Of a DNA stretch of 27,109 nt, positions 1-8,605 are shown one piece after another. Position 1 is the first letter of the stretch. Each line of letters starts with the position of its first letter. The position numbers and the translations under genes were made by a program. The stretch is from Entamoeba invadens IP1 (lineage: Eukaryota > Evosea > Mastigamoebida > Endamoebidae). The notes beneath the pieces were generated by a model. That model saw only the letters and a program-made list of their open reading frames with translations. It did no database searches and was not told where the DNA came from. Location of the stretch: contig NW_004440367.1 in assembly GCF_000330505.1 (NCBI RefSeq), positions 16,069 to 43,177 on the forward strand, written 5' to 3'.

Positions 1-396
1 AAAGAAATGCAAATATACTTTGATTTGGACTCTGAATGTGCAAAAATTGAAGTTGAACAAGAAAATGATTTGATAACAAACATGCAAATTTTGGGGTATT
101 TAAATGAAACAGATAATAATGAAAGTGTTTATTCAGATGAAACCAATTGTGTTTTATTTGAGGAAAAAATTGAAGTCGATAAAGAAAACCAAAATGTTGA
201 TATGGAAATGGAAGAAAATGAAAATGCTCAACTAATTATAAACAGTAAAAGATTGATGGTTAATAAAAAACAAAAAGAAATATCCAAAAAAGAAAAAGAA
301 AAAATTAACAACGAAAAAAAACCAAAGAAAAAAAGAGTAAGTGATTATGAGAAAGCGGAAAAATTAAAACGTGCAATGAAAAAATACAAAAAATAA
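1..396 (+). CDS. 3' part of a charged, Lys-rich hypothetical protein
   Basis: The reading frame is already open at base 1 (Lys-Glu before the Met at 7), so this is probably the C-terminal 131 residues of a longer protein. I do not recognise it. The first ~80 residues are acidic and Asn/Glu-rich. The last ~45 are very basic, with lysine runs such as KKPKKKRV that resemble a nuclear localisation signal, and end KKYKK before TAA. No catalytic motif or membrane segment is visible. A charged low-complexity tail fits a nuclear or nucleic-acid-binding protein, but that is inference. If the protein started at Met7 it would have only 129 residues. The gene is convergent with the broken gene at 560-1955, with a 163-bp spacer. 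Confidence 0.55.
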   Translation, partial: KEMQIYFDLDSECAKIEVEQENDLITNMQILGYLNETDNNESVYSDETNCVLFEEKIEVDKENQNVDMEMEENENAQLIINSKRLMVNKKQKEISKKEKEKINNEKKPKKKRVSDYEKAEKLKRAMKKYKK

Positions 397-559
397 ATAA
401 GTTTTGTGTATTTATTGTATTAATTGTGAAAAGATATTAATATATATAGTTTTTTATTTTTTTGTAAATTTTATTTTTCTATATTTTTATATTTCAAATG
501 TTTTTACATTTTGTTGAATTTTTATTGAAGAAAATGAGGCAAAAAATAAAAAGGCGAAA

Positions 560-1955
560 TTAATCCGACTCGGACATATGACAGAATATTTTCTTTGAAT
601 TGCCATATCTAATTAACCTGGAATTTAATAACATAGTAACTTTTGTTGGTGTTGAAATGGTATATGGAATTTCAGTGTATATCAAATCGATATTTGAGGG
701 AACGGTATTGAAGTCTATCATACTATTAATTTTTTTTGCAATGAACAAAGGAATATCTCTTATTGTTTTAGTATAAGTATTTATTGTACAAAGAACTAAA
801 TTTACACCGTTTGATATATTAAAATAAAAGTGACTTTGGACATTTATTGTCGAATAGGTACACTTTATATTTTGACTTTTGATACTAGCAAATGTTGTTG
901 TTTCATTTATGTTGTCGTTTTTTAATATAAGTCTTCCTTTTGCTGTGACATTTAAATGATTAGTGTTTATAGTGGCAGTTTCATTTATATAAACAATTGC
1001 ATTTTCAGTGATTAAAATTTCATTTTGGACGTCGAGGTGTGCATTCCCATTGATATGCAAAACAGAATTACCACTCATTTGGAGATCACTTTCTCAAATA
1101 ATTTGAGCATTTCCATTCAATACACATGTCGAATTGTTTTCAAATAAAATACCCATTTTCGATTCAAAAATAGCATCATCAGTAACGCCGAAATATGAAT
1201 AGTTTTTAATATACGTGTTATTTTCTACAACCACAGAAGAATTATCCTTTAAAATAAAAATAGATGTTTCATTCATATCAAAAACACCACCACAATTTAT
1301 ATGTGAATTTTCATTCATTATTGTTTTTGTGTAATCAGACAATTCAATGTTTTCGCATATATCTATATTTGCATATTCGTTCATAACTAAAGTTGCATTT
1401 AATAACACTTCAAGTTTTTGTTATGCAATTGTGTTTCAATGTCCACTTAAAATAATATCGGAATAGTCTGAAAAAAATAATAGTTTGAATTGAAAATAGT
1501 GTTGCGTTTTCTTCCATCGTCAATTTTGAATTTGCCATTCCTTGATTTGTAAAAATATTCTTTGTATATAAATATGAATCTCCTTTCATTATAACTGTCG
1601 CATCATCATATATGTACAAATTCACACTTGCAACAATTGTTGAATTATCATCAAATATAGTTGTTGAGTTACCATAAAGTTTGACATTTAAGGTTATACC
1701 CAAAGCTGTGTTGTTTATCAAGTGTAAAGTGGTGTTGCCTAGAACAAATAAATTTCCATTAATTAGCTTACAAGAAGTTCTATCAATTATGTATGTCAGA
1801 GGTAATGAATTTGTGACATTACCATAATAAATACTGTTGATTGAAATGGAACAACCAGCAAATGTTTTCATCATGTTATCATTTTCTATTTTGTTCTTAC
1901 ACTCCAAACTGTTAACATGTGAAATATAAACCAACAGTATTACATACAATATCAT
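560..1955 (-). pseudogene. Broken gene for secreted Asn/Thr-rich repeat surface protein
   Basis: Three consecutive minus-strand ORFs (1955-1410, 1408-1094, 1078-560) read as one protein. It starts with a signal peptide (MILYVILLVYISHVNS) and continues as degenerate ~12-residue repeats of the type hydrophobic-x-hydrophobic-x-G/D/E-N-S/T/A (LYGNSTTIF, FDDNSTIV, TMEENATLF, ISGNSV-like, HINGNAHL). Many N-x-S/T sequons suggest a heavily glycosylated beta-solenoid-like extracellular protein. The frame breaks at an A7 tract (1471-1477 on +). In the second frame there are stops TGA 1436-1438, TAA 1421-1423 and TGA 1094-1096. The five codons between the second and third ORFs are in frame, so the last break is a single stop rather than a gene boundary. 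No GTTTGT...AG intron would remove these lesions. The precise family is not identified. Confidence 0.65.
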
Positions 1956-2079
1956 ATATTTTTAAGTTTTTTGTAAATGTATATATATATATGATTTTTA
2001 TAAATAAATACATTCTGTTGAAAATGTACTCTACAAAAAATCGAAATATATAAAATAATAATCGATTAAAATGTGTAAT

Positions 2080-2205
2080 AAAAAACCATTTCCAAATAAT
2101 TTTATTGAAAGGATTGATTTCTTGCAAACAAGAAATACATTTACATTTGGGTTTTTCATGTTTTTTATTACAGTATGAACATTTTGTTTTATAACAATCT
2201 TTGCC
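2080..2205 (-). pseudogene. Cys-rich (zinc-binding-like) coding scrap, possibly piggyBac C-terminus
   Basis: On the minus strand, just after a TAA (2206-2208), the frame reads GKDCYKTKC, SYCNKKHEKPK, CKCISC and then LQEINPFNKIIWKW. The spacing is C-x4-C-x2-C-x3-H-x4-C-x-C-x2-C. This resembles the cysteine-rich C-terminal finger of piggyBac-family transposases (paired CxxC, then a Leu/Phe segment), a family known in E. invadens. The match is by eye, the piece is very short, and no transposase core is visible nearby. It could equally be a scrap of another zinc-finger protein. No TTAA-flanked ends were identified. Confidence 0.25.
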
Positions 2206-2213
2206 TTATGCAA

Positions 2214-3331
2214 GACTATTATTTATAATAATTAGTTAATTATAATTATTTTAATATATTAAAAACAAAATAAAATTTGGGGACTTTAGTTAAATATTAT
2301 TAAACTATATAATAGTTTATTTAAATTAAAAAATAACCATAAAAGTTTTGCATTTGTAAAAAAATAACATGTTATGAAGTGACCATATTGTATTATAAAA
2401 ATAAAGTTCGAAAAGTTTATTGTAAAAATAATGGTTGTATCTCTGGTAATATTATTTTTATAGATATTTCTTGAAATAATTGTTAAACTATTATTTAAAT
2501 AAAAAGAATGAAAAACAATAAAATTAATAAATGTTGTTATCATGTTTAAATGCAAATTTTCTTTTAGTGTTATCATGGTCTATTGACTATTTTTAATATT
2601 CAATTTTTGTTTTTATTAACACATTCATGTTTTTTTAAAAAACCGATTACTATTTTTTATAAGGTAATAAAAATATTATAATAACGAATAACTGAAACAG
2701 CACTACCATATAAATATTGCAGAAATGTTGTATTATAACTAACAAATTAAAATAAAAATGAACATTTTAGTAATTAAATGGTGACGTATGTGATTAGGAT
2801 TGTGATTATAAAAACCTTAGTCTGATATAGATGTTGTACAAATATTCGACTTATTAAAATACTTTTAAATAATAATAAAGAATTCTTTAGTTATTTTTAA
2901 AAATAGTTTAAATGTTACTTTTATAATTTATTTTTATAATAAAATAAAAATTATTAATTATTTATCAAAACCTTAAAACCACATCTACAATCTGTTTTTT
3001 AATTTTATAAATTAAGAAAAAAACTTTATCTCAAAATGTCCATACTCGACTTTTATCAAAATATGGTTGTTACATAGTACTTTAAAACCATTATCAGCTC
3101 TATCAATTTTAAATTTGTACGTAAAAGGTATAATGGCAACACAAAGAAGTTTCATTATAACCCAATTCCACAAACAATGTTAACAATTAAATATTTTCCA
3201 AATAAAGACTAACAGAAAACAGTCATACACTTGAGTTTTCAGTATCAAACAAACTAAAAAATCGGGAATATTTTTTCACATATAAAATTTGACTAAACAA
3301 TCAGGAAAAAATTAGGTTTTGAAAAAAATAA
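2214..3331. other. AT-rich spacer, no gene recognised
   Basis: Very AT-rich sequence with homopolymer runs and short AT palindromes. The only long open frame (2286-2576, -) is Ile/Phe/Asn-rich, of the kind expected from random AT-rich DNA. No RNA gene or repeat structure was recognised. Confidence 0.5.
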
Positions 3332-4060
3332 AAACATGACTTTATACAGAAAAATACCTTAAAATGTGTTAAACTATTTTCTGCTGTACGACATTTTTCT
3401 GGTGCTCTTTATCGAAACTTTTCACTTGTGAAAAAAAACACCGTTATTTTTGGCAACGGATTTTTAATCAGAACAATGAATAGTATTGATGAATTTTATA
3501 ATAAAGTAAACTAAAATAAATTTGTTTTAAAAAATGTTTTTCAAAAAAAAAGTTGTGTAAATATCGATTATGACACAGTCGACAAAAACAGTGATCGTTC
3601 AATAATTTTTAAAAACATGACTGACGCCATGATGATAGAATAAAATATGACACTGCTATACCGATTTTGATGATGATTGTTACAATCGATGTAATGATAT
3701 AAGTAATATAGATGTACCATTAAATGTCACTTCTTTTGAAAATTGTTGTTTTAATAAATGTGTAAAATTAAGTTGCATTAATTTGCCTTTATCAAGAAAA
3801 ATAAACAACGTGTGTTTTTCAATTGTGCCAGTCTTCACCATATTGTTATCTTATTTAATGTCACAATTATTGGTAATAAATTTTTCAATAAATGTGTTAA
3901 TTTAATTAGTGTAGAAATATCAGCAAGTATCACATCGATTGATAATTATTGTTTTGAAAGTATAAATTTAATGAGCATCATAATACCACCAATTTGATTC
4001 CTATCAGTTATGTTGTTTTAACGGTTATTGCATTTTGGGGCGTTGTCATATTATCAAGCG
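3332..4060 (+). pseudogene. Decayed BspA-type leucine-rich repeat protein gene
   Basis: Coding-like sequence in shifting frames. From 3332 the frame reads a basic/hydrophobic N-terminal segment ending NSIDEFYNKVN and a stop. 3651-3820 gives YNRCNDISNIDVPLNVTSF, ENCCFNKCVKLSCINLPLS and INNVCF. After a frame change at the T5 run 3815-3819 it continues FFNCASL, VTIIGNKFFNKCVNLISVEI, TSIDNYCFESINLMSIIIPP. The ~23-residue period with (I/F)-x-x-x-x-F-x-x-C-x-x-L is the BspA-type LRR (LRR_5) pattern, a large Entamoeba family. A further scrap (LCCFNGYC) in another frame lies after the TGA at 3995-3997. Several stops and shifts mean no functional product is expected. It lies 0.7 kb upstream of the pogo-like transposon. 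Confidence 0.65.
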
Positions 4061-4728
4061 TTTAAAAAAAAACAATTTAAACTAATTTAACAATTCAGTT
4101 TTGCAAAATCAGTATAGTCAAAGTAAGAGTACATAAATACAAAACCCCACATTTTATTTATATGTTTTTGTATTAGTGGGTTTTGATTATTACTTGGTAA
4201 ATTAACCAATCAAAATCAAAACATACAAATGGGTTGTATATTCAAGAAACTGAATAATTAATTAAAATAAAACTTCATTTTCAAAGTGTAATATAATATA
4301 ATACATTATTATATTATATAAAACATAATATAAATATAGATTAAGATTTCTTCCTCTAATTTTTCAGAAATATTTTATCAAATAATTATCTGTTTCTCTT
4401 AAAATGGTTTTATTTTTTAATAATTGTTTTTATATATTTTTATAGAATAAAGTCATTCTGAATTATTTGCAACTTTATTTTTTGTTTTTTATTGACAACA
4501 AAGGTGTAACTTTTTTTGAACAATTACAATTACAATCACAATAACAAATACAAATACAAAAGGTTGAATCAGGTTATAAATCAACATAGATTTTTAATTA
4601 CAGGTATGGTAAAACCCCATCAAATTGTCTTAAACCCCTCAAGCTTCAAAGTAAATTAATTACGACGTCATCACGAATAATTTATATAAAAATTGGACAA
4701 TAAGAAGTGTTGTATAACTAAAACAAAA
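4061..4728. other. AT-rich spacer, left flank of transposon
   Basis: No gene recognised. Around 4600-4665, a stretch containing AAACCCCTCAAGCTTCAAAG resembles, on the opposite strand, part of the inverted-repeat arm at 7570-7610 (CTTGAGGGGTTTTAG). It may be a diverged extra copy of that repeat, but the similarity is short. Confidence 0.35.
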
Positions 4729-4730
4729 TA

Positions 4731-4788
4731 CAGTATGTGAGAAAAGTATGTGAGAATGAGAAAACCCTGTGGATTCAACAAAAATTAC
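4731..4788 (+). repeat. Left terminal inverted repeat of pogo-like element
   Basis: Starts CAGTATGTGAGAAAAGTATG. Compared with the reverse complement of 7205-7262 it has two mismatches in 58 (positions 14 and 54 of the repeat). It contains a tandem pair AGTATGTGAGA...AGTATGTGAGA at 4732-4742 and 4745-4755, a likely double binding site for the transposase N-terminal DNA-binding domain (inference). Confidence 0.93.
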
Positions 4789-4816
4789 ATATTTGTTTTT
4801 CTTTTTTTAAATAAAA

Positions 4817-6757
4817 ATGTTTTTCTTTAAAAAAAACAATCTAAATAATATAATTATGAGCTCCAGGAATGTTGCTTTTAGTGGCTTAGACCATACAACA
4901 CTTGAAAAGAATTTAAAGTATTGTCCTGGTCCAGTGAAAGAAATAGCCCAAAGAACATTCAGCAAACATTGCAACTTTTGTGAATTGCCCCTGAATGTTC
5001 AGGTGTATTTGATGAATATTGAAAGAGAAATTTTCAATGGAATTAATACGGAAAAGGTGACCGAGAGTAAACTATGTAGAGTCTTTGCTTTAACTTCAAG
5101 TCAGTTTAATATCAACAAACGAAGAGGTATGGAGACGGCATTGTTTGGAAAAAAAGATAACGGAAGACCGTCACTTTTAACTGAAACACAATGGGAAATT
5201 GTCAAGAATTTGATTCTTGATAATGAAAAGTTTCCAGGAAAATGCAAAGCTATCAGCATAACTTATTTGAGGTTGTTTATAATAAAAACCTTCAACGTTG
5301 ATGTGTCAAACCACATTATTTATGATAAAATACATAAAAATTGGAACTTTTCGATTGTTACTGTGTTTGCTGAAGACCAATCTCGATTGACCTACGACGA
5401 AGATGCCGTGTTGAAGTATTACATTGCACTGCCACTTTTTTTAAATGGCATCCCATCACCATTTATTTTGAATTTGGATGAGTCAGGGTATCAGCCATGG
5501 CCAGACAGGCAAATGGTGAAGGGAGTATTCACTGCTGGTTTTTCCACAGACAGTAAAATGAAATATGGAGTCGAACGTGACATTGCTCGATCCACTGTCG
5601 TTTGCACTATTACCCCCTCACAACCTCTTCCTTGTATGATTGTAACAAAATACAAAAGAGTTGCAGTTGAATTCTTGAAATTGGGTTGGATGGAAACGGG
5701 AAACATCGTCAGTTATAGCAAAAATGGTTTTATCAACAGTGACTTATTTATACAATACATCAACGACGTTGTAGTACCTTATATTGTCGACATGAGAATT
5801 AAGACTGGTTATATTGATAAGGCCGTTCTGATATTTGATCAGTGCACGTGCCACTCAATCGAAGATGTGAGGTTGTTGCTCAAGTCGAATGTCCAAGTCA
5901 ACGAGAAAATCATCAACGTGAACTGTGAAATCGTATGTTTGGTGCCTCACACCTCACATTTAACACAACCATTAGATGTTGGGGTGTTTGCAGCCCAAAA
6001 AAGAAGACTGAATTCGTTGTATGCTAAGTTCAGAGATGTCATAAAAATTAAAGATAGAGTTGGCGAGGAAGAAACAACAACGACAGAAAGTGAAGACGTT
6101 GAAGAAAAAGAAGAGTCGGATGATGTGATTGGAAGCCAAGATCCCATTGAAGAACCAATAATACCTCAACAGTTTAAGGAAATGTTTCAGGAAGTGCTGG
6201 CAAATCCACAAGAAGCGATATCACCATTTAAAAAGAAGGCTGGTACGACTGTCAACGAAAGGATGGTGGATGACAACCAATCAGAAGATCGCAACGAAAT
6301 ACCAAATGAAACTAAAATTGTTGAATTCGGTGATGGAGAGGACTTAGAAAAAAAGTTTGCCAAATACCTCAACTCAATTCTGAAGTCTTATTTCCAAACA
6401 ACCACTCCGGATGTGTGCACGCAGGCTTTTAGGCAAGTTGGTATTGATTTCAGAATTGTTGATGGTGGTATGAGGGTTGCGTATGTGGATATTGGAGTGT
6501 CACGCAGAGTAACAGCAGAAATACCGAAACTGTTAAGTATACCACAGTTATACTCAATTGAATGCGTCAAAACCAAAAGCTTGAAAATATCTGCAGTTCG
6601 AAAGCTTCCAATGTGTTTTGAGGGTTATTTTTGTCAGTCTGTTTGCAAGCCGTTAAAAAGAAAAGAACGGGATGTTGTATGTAAAGTTGTGAAGAAAAAG
6701 ACGACCAAAAAAATCTCAAAAAGAACTAAAAATGGGGTTGAGAATTTAATCGATTGA
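4817..6757 (+). CDS. Pogo-like DDE transposase (646 aa)
   Basis: Cut-and-paste transposase expected to bind the flanking TIRs in the nucleus and move the element between TA sites. N-terminal residues ~78-180 look like a DNA-binding region (VTESKLCRVFALTSSQFN, then GRPSLLTETQWEIVKNLI, then IIYDKIHKNW). The RNase-H-fold core carries NLDESG (Asp221), IFDQC (Asp341) and the signature LVPHTSHLTQPLDVGVF (Asp387), the hallmark of the pogo/Tigger/CENP-B (DDE_1) group. The last two Asp are separated by 45 residues, longer than I recall for classic pogo proteins. An acidic Glu/Ser-rich stretch follows (residues ~416-448), and the C-terminus is strongly basic. The gene starts 29 bp inside the left TIR. 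The Met at 4856 (MSSRN) is an alternative start, because the first 13 residues look like translated leader. The reading frame is intact. Confidence 0.9.
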   Translation: MFFFKKNNLNNIIMSSRNVAFSGLDHTTLEKNLKYCPGPVKEIAQRTFSKHCNFCELPLNVQVYLMNIEREIFNGINTEKVTESKLCRVFALTSSQFNINKRRGMETALFGKKDNGRPSLLTETQWEIVKNLILDNEKFPGKCKAISITYLRLFIIKTFNVDVSNHIIYDKIHKNWNFSIVTVFAEDQSRLTYDEDAVLKYYIALPLFLNGIPSPFILNLDESGYQPWPDRQMVKGVFTAGFSTDSKMKYGVERDIARSTVVCTITPSQPLPCMIVTKYKRVAVEFLKLGWMETGNIVSYSKNGFINSDLFIQYINDVVVPYIVDMRIKTGYIDKAVLIFDQCTCHSIEDVRLLLKSNVQVNEKIINVNCEIVCLVPHTSHLTQPLDVGVFAAQKRRLNSLYAKFRDVIKIKDRVGEEETTTTESEDVEEKEESDDVIGSQDPIEEPIIPQQFKEMFQEVLANPQEAISPFKKKAGTTVNERMVDDNQSEDRNEIPNETKIVEFGDGEDLEKKFAKYLNSILKSYFQTTTPDVCTQAFRQVGIDFRIVDGGMRVAYVDIGVSRRVTAEIPKLLSIPQLYSIECVKTKSLKISAVRKLPMCFEGYFCQSVCKPLKRKERDVVCKVVKKKTTKKISKRTKNGVENLID

Positions 6758-7204
6758 TTTTTATCTTTTTAATCAGTTGTATCACCGAGTTCACATTACT
6801 GTTTCCTATCACAGGTCAGAATGGTCACTGTTTGAATCAACATATGTCTGAACTATCATAAGTCCTTCCAATAGAAAATATTCGTTTGTTAAACTTTCTT
6901 TCGTTATTGAGATATTAACTTGTAGAACTTGCTCGCAAAAACTCTTAAATTAAACGTTGCCTGCTTTGAATCGTCTAGCTGCTATGGCTGATTTGTCCAG
7001 TATTCCTGGAATTTTTTAGCGTGAGGTCTGAGTCAATTAGTTGGTAAGTGCTGGCTGGCTGTTCACACTCTGAAAGCTGCTTTGTAGGTTTTTAAACAAA
7101 TTGAAAGAGAAAATGAACTGTAAATAAGTGATTTTTTTATTTGATCTTTTTGAATTTTTTGAAATAAAAAAATAATAATTTTATTACATAAAAGTTACAC
7201 AATT
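6758..7204. other. Non-coding 3' part of the pogo-like element
   Basis: Sequence between the transposase stop and the right TIR. No ORF of note. Its composition is less AT-rich than the surrounding host DNA, and it probably contains the transcript's 3' end. Confidence 0.6.
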
Positions 7205-7262
7205 GTAACTTTTGTTGAATCCACAGGGTTTTCTCATTCTCACATACTATTCTCACATACTG
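7205..7262 (-). repeat. Right terminal inverted repeat of pogo-like element
   Basis: The reverse complement starts CAGTATGTGAGAATAGTATG and matches the left TIR at 56 of 58 positions. It is followed directly by the TA target-site copy at 7263-7264. Confidence 0.93.
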
Positions 7263-7311
7263 TATTAAATTAAAAACTATAAAAAATACATTTGTTTATA
7301 ATTGTTCAATA

Positions 7312-7418
7312 TTCATTTTCCAGCCATTGAATTAACAATACCCCTTAATAAACAATAAACAATAATTTTATTATAAATTAATAAGGGGGTATTGCTAATT
7401 TAATAGCTGGAAAAGGAA
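7312..7418. mobile_element. 107-bp palindromic MITE with TA duplication
   Basis: Bounded by TA at 7310-7311 and 7419-7420. The left end reads TTCATTTTCCAGCCATTGAA and the reverse complement of the right end TTCCTTTTCCAGCTATTAAA, followed by ATTARCAATACCCC on both sides. The arms are ~40 bp, with a short AT-rich loop. It sits inside the left arm of the long inverted-repeat element, and the right arm keeps the uninterrupted sequence, which confirms insertion as a unit. Likely mobilised by a Tc1/mariner-type transposase, from the TA target. No coding capacity. Confidence 0.85.
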
Positions 7419-7742
7419 TACATCATCATAAAGTCGGGTCTTGTGTTAAACAGAAAGAAGTGACATTGGAAAACAAGTTTCGAAAACGAGTTTGTGGAGT
7501 TGGCTTACAATCGTTATCCAAAAATGTTGTTTCTAAATATATTTTTTAAAATTTTGACCAATCAATTGAAGACTTGAGGGGTTTTAGAAAACTATATGGG
7601 TTTAGTACTGATTAGTAAATTATAAGTATAATTGCTTGTTTAAATAAAAAGCATTAAAAACAAAAGATTTTAATTGTCATACAAAACGAATAAAACGGCG
7701 TTGTATATCGATAGTGGATAACGCAGATGTTGAATATTTAGT

Positions 7743-7871
7743 TTAAAAACAAAAATAACAAGACAAGCCAATTTGTGTGATTCAAAGACTCTTTTTCTGC
7801 AAAATATGGGTAAACAAGAAACTGTTGAAGTGCAACCCAAAAAACTAATTGAAAAAATTGTGCAACTTTAA
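7743..7871 (+). other. Coding-like scrap in the core of the inverted-repeat element
   Basis: A 42-codon open stretch reads TRQANLCDSKTLFLQNMGKQ, then ETVEVQPKKLIEKIVQL and TAA. It has more mixed residue use than random AT-rich frames. A second coding-like piece (KRRCISIVDNADVEYLV) lies just upstream at ~7695-7745 and ends in a stop. Neither is recognised. They could be remains of the element's own gene or a captured host fragment. Confidence 0.25.
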
Positions 7872-7998
7872 TTATAGTTTAGTTATAGGATTAAATTATA
7901 GTAATAATTTATAAAAAAATTGATTGTTTTTTTTGTTTTGTTGTTATAAAAAAATATCATTGTTTTATTATAATTATTATACTATAAAAAAGTTGCAC
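7860..7998. repeat. 139-bp AT-rich palindrome with GTGCAACTTT ends
   Basis: GTGCAACTTT at 7860-7869 is matched by its complement at 7989-7998, followed by ATTATAGT-like sequence on both sides. The inner part is nearly pure A/T with further self-complementarity. It could be a small nested MITE, but no target duplication is evident. Confidence 0.45.
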
Positions 7999-8276
7999 GG
8001 AGACATCAAAGTTGGACGATTTTAAGAATGACTTTATTAAAATTTATACAAGTCAGTACTAAACCCATATAGTTTTCTAAAACCCTACAAGTCGTTAATT
8101 ATTTGGTTTTAAACATAAAAAATATCATATTTTTAGAAACAACATTTTAGGATAATGATTGTAAGCCAACTCCACAAACTCGTTTTCGAAACTTGTTCTT
8201 CGATGTCACTTCTTTCTGTTTAACACGAGACGCGACTTGTTATAATCATGTCTTGTACAATTATAAACAAATGTAT

Positions 8277-8605
8277 AGTCAAATCCAAAAAAACAAACTG
8301 ATAAATATTCCATAATTAATTAAACATAAAATATTCAAGTTTTTAAATAATTGATTTCGGATCAAAAAAGTTAAGACGGAGATATTCCTTATTTAGTCTA
8401 ACAGGGTAATTTAAACCGTAACGATTTGTGCACTGCGTGGCATTTTCGTGACGTGGCAAAACAAAAAAAACAAAAATAATTATTTTGTTTTTTATATTTT
8501 AGTTTAACTATTTTTTGCTTTGTGGGAATATGAAAAATAAATATAATTTAATAACGTCGAAAACACCGAGTTTATTTATAAATATTTATTAAAAAATTAA
8601 AAACA
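8277..8605. other. Spacer between inverted-repeat element and hAT remnant
   Basis: No ORF recognised. It contains a slightly GC-richer patch (8397-8460, CAGGGTAATTTAAACCG and GTGACGTGGCAAAAC). ACGTGGCAAAACAA recurs in the same orientation at 10083-10096, beyond the hAT remnant. Confidence 0.35.

Larger units (their letters stand above)
4731..7262 (+). mobile_element. Complete pogo-like (Tc1/mariner superfamily) DNA transposon
   Basis: A 2,532-bp element bounded by a TA dinucleotide on each side (4729-4730 and 7263-7264), the target duplication expected for Tc1/mariner/pogo elements. Its ends begin CAGT, as in pogo/Tigger elements. The terminal inverted repeats are 58 bp with 56 matches. It carries one intact DDE-type transposase gene (4817-6757) in the orientation given. 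About 450 bp of non-coding sequence between the gene and the right TIR is visibly less AT-rich than the host flanks. Near-identical ends and an unbroken gene suggest a recent insertion. Confidence 0.93.
7286..8276. mobile_element. Non-autonomous element with ~220-bp inverted arms
   Basis: The left arm (7286-7612, interrupted by the MITE at 7312-7418) and the right arm (8052-8276, inverted) match over ~218-225 bp once the MITE is removed. For example ATACATTTGTTTATAATTGT occurs at 7286 and as its complement ending at 8276. AAACAGAAAGAAGTGACAT, GTTTCGAAAACGAGTTTGTG and ACTATATGGGTTTAGTACTG occur in both arms. The ~440-bp core holds a coding-like scrap (7743-7871) and an internal palindrome. Long inverted arms around a short core fit a foldback element or a long-TIR non-autonomous element such as a Mutator-like derivative. 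I found no clear target duplication, so the superfamily is open and the outer limits could lie further out. Confidence 0.75.

Noticed and set aside
2286..2576. 96-aa minus-strand ORF
   Set aside because: Low-complexity Ile/Phe/Asn composition expected by chance in AT-rich DNA; no motif or promoter.
5491..6576. Several minus-strand frames of 60-80 aa within the transposase gene
   Set aside because: Antisense shadows of an intact coding sequence with clear catalytic motifs on the plus strand.
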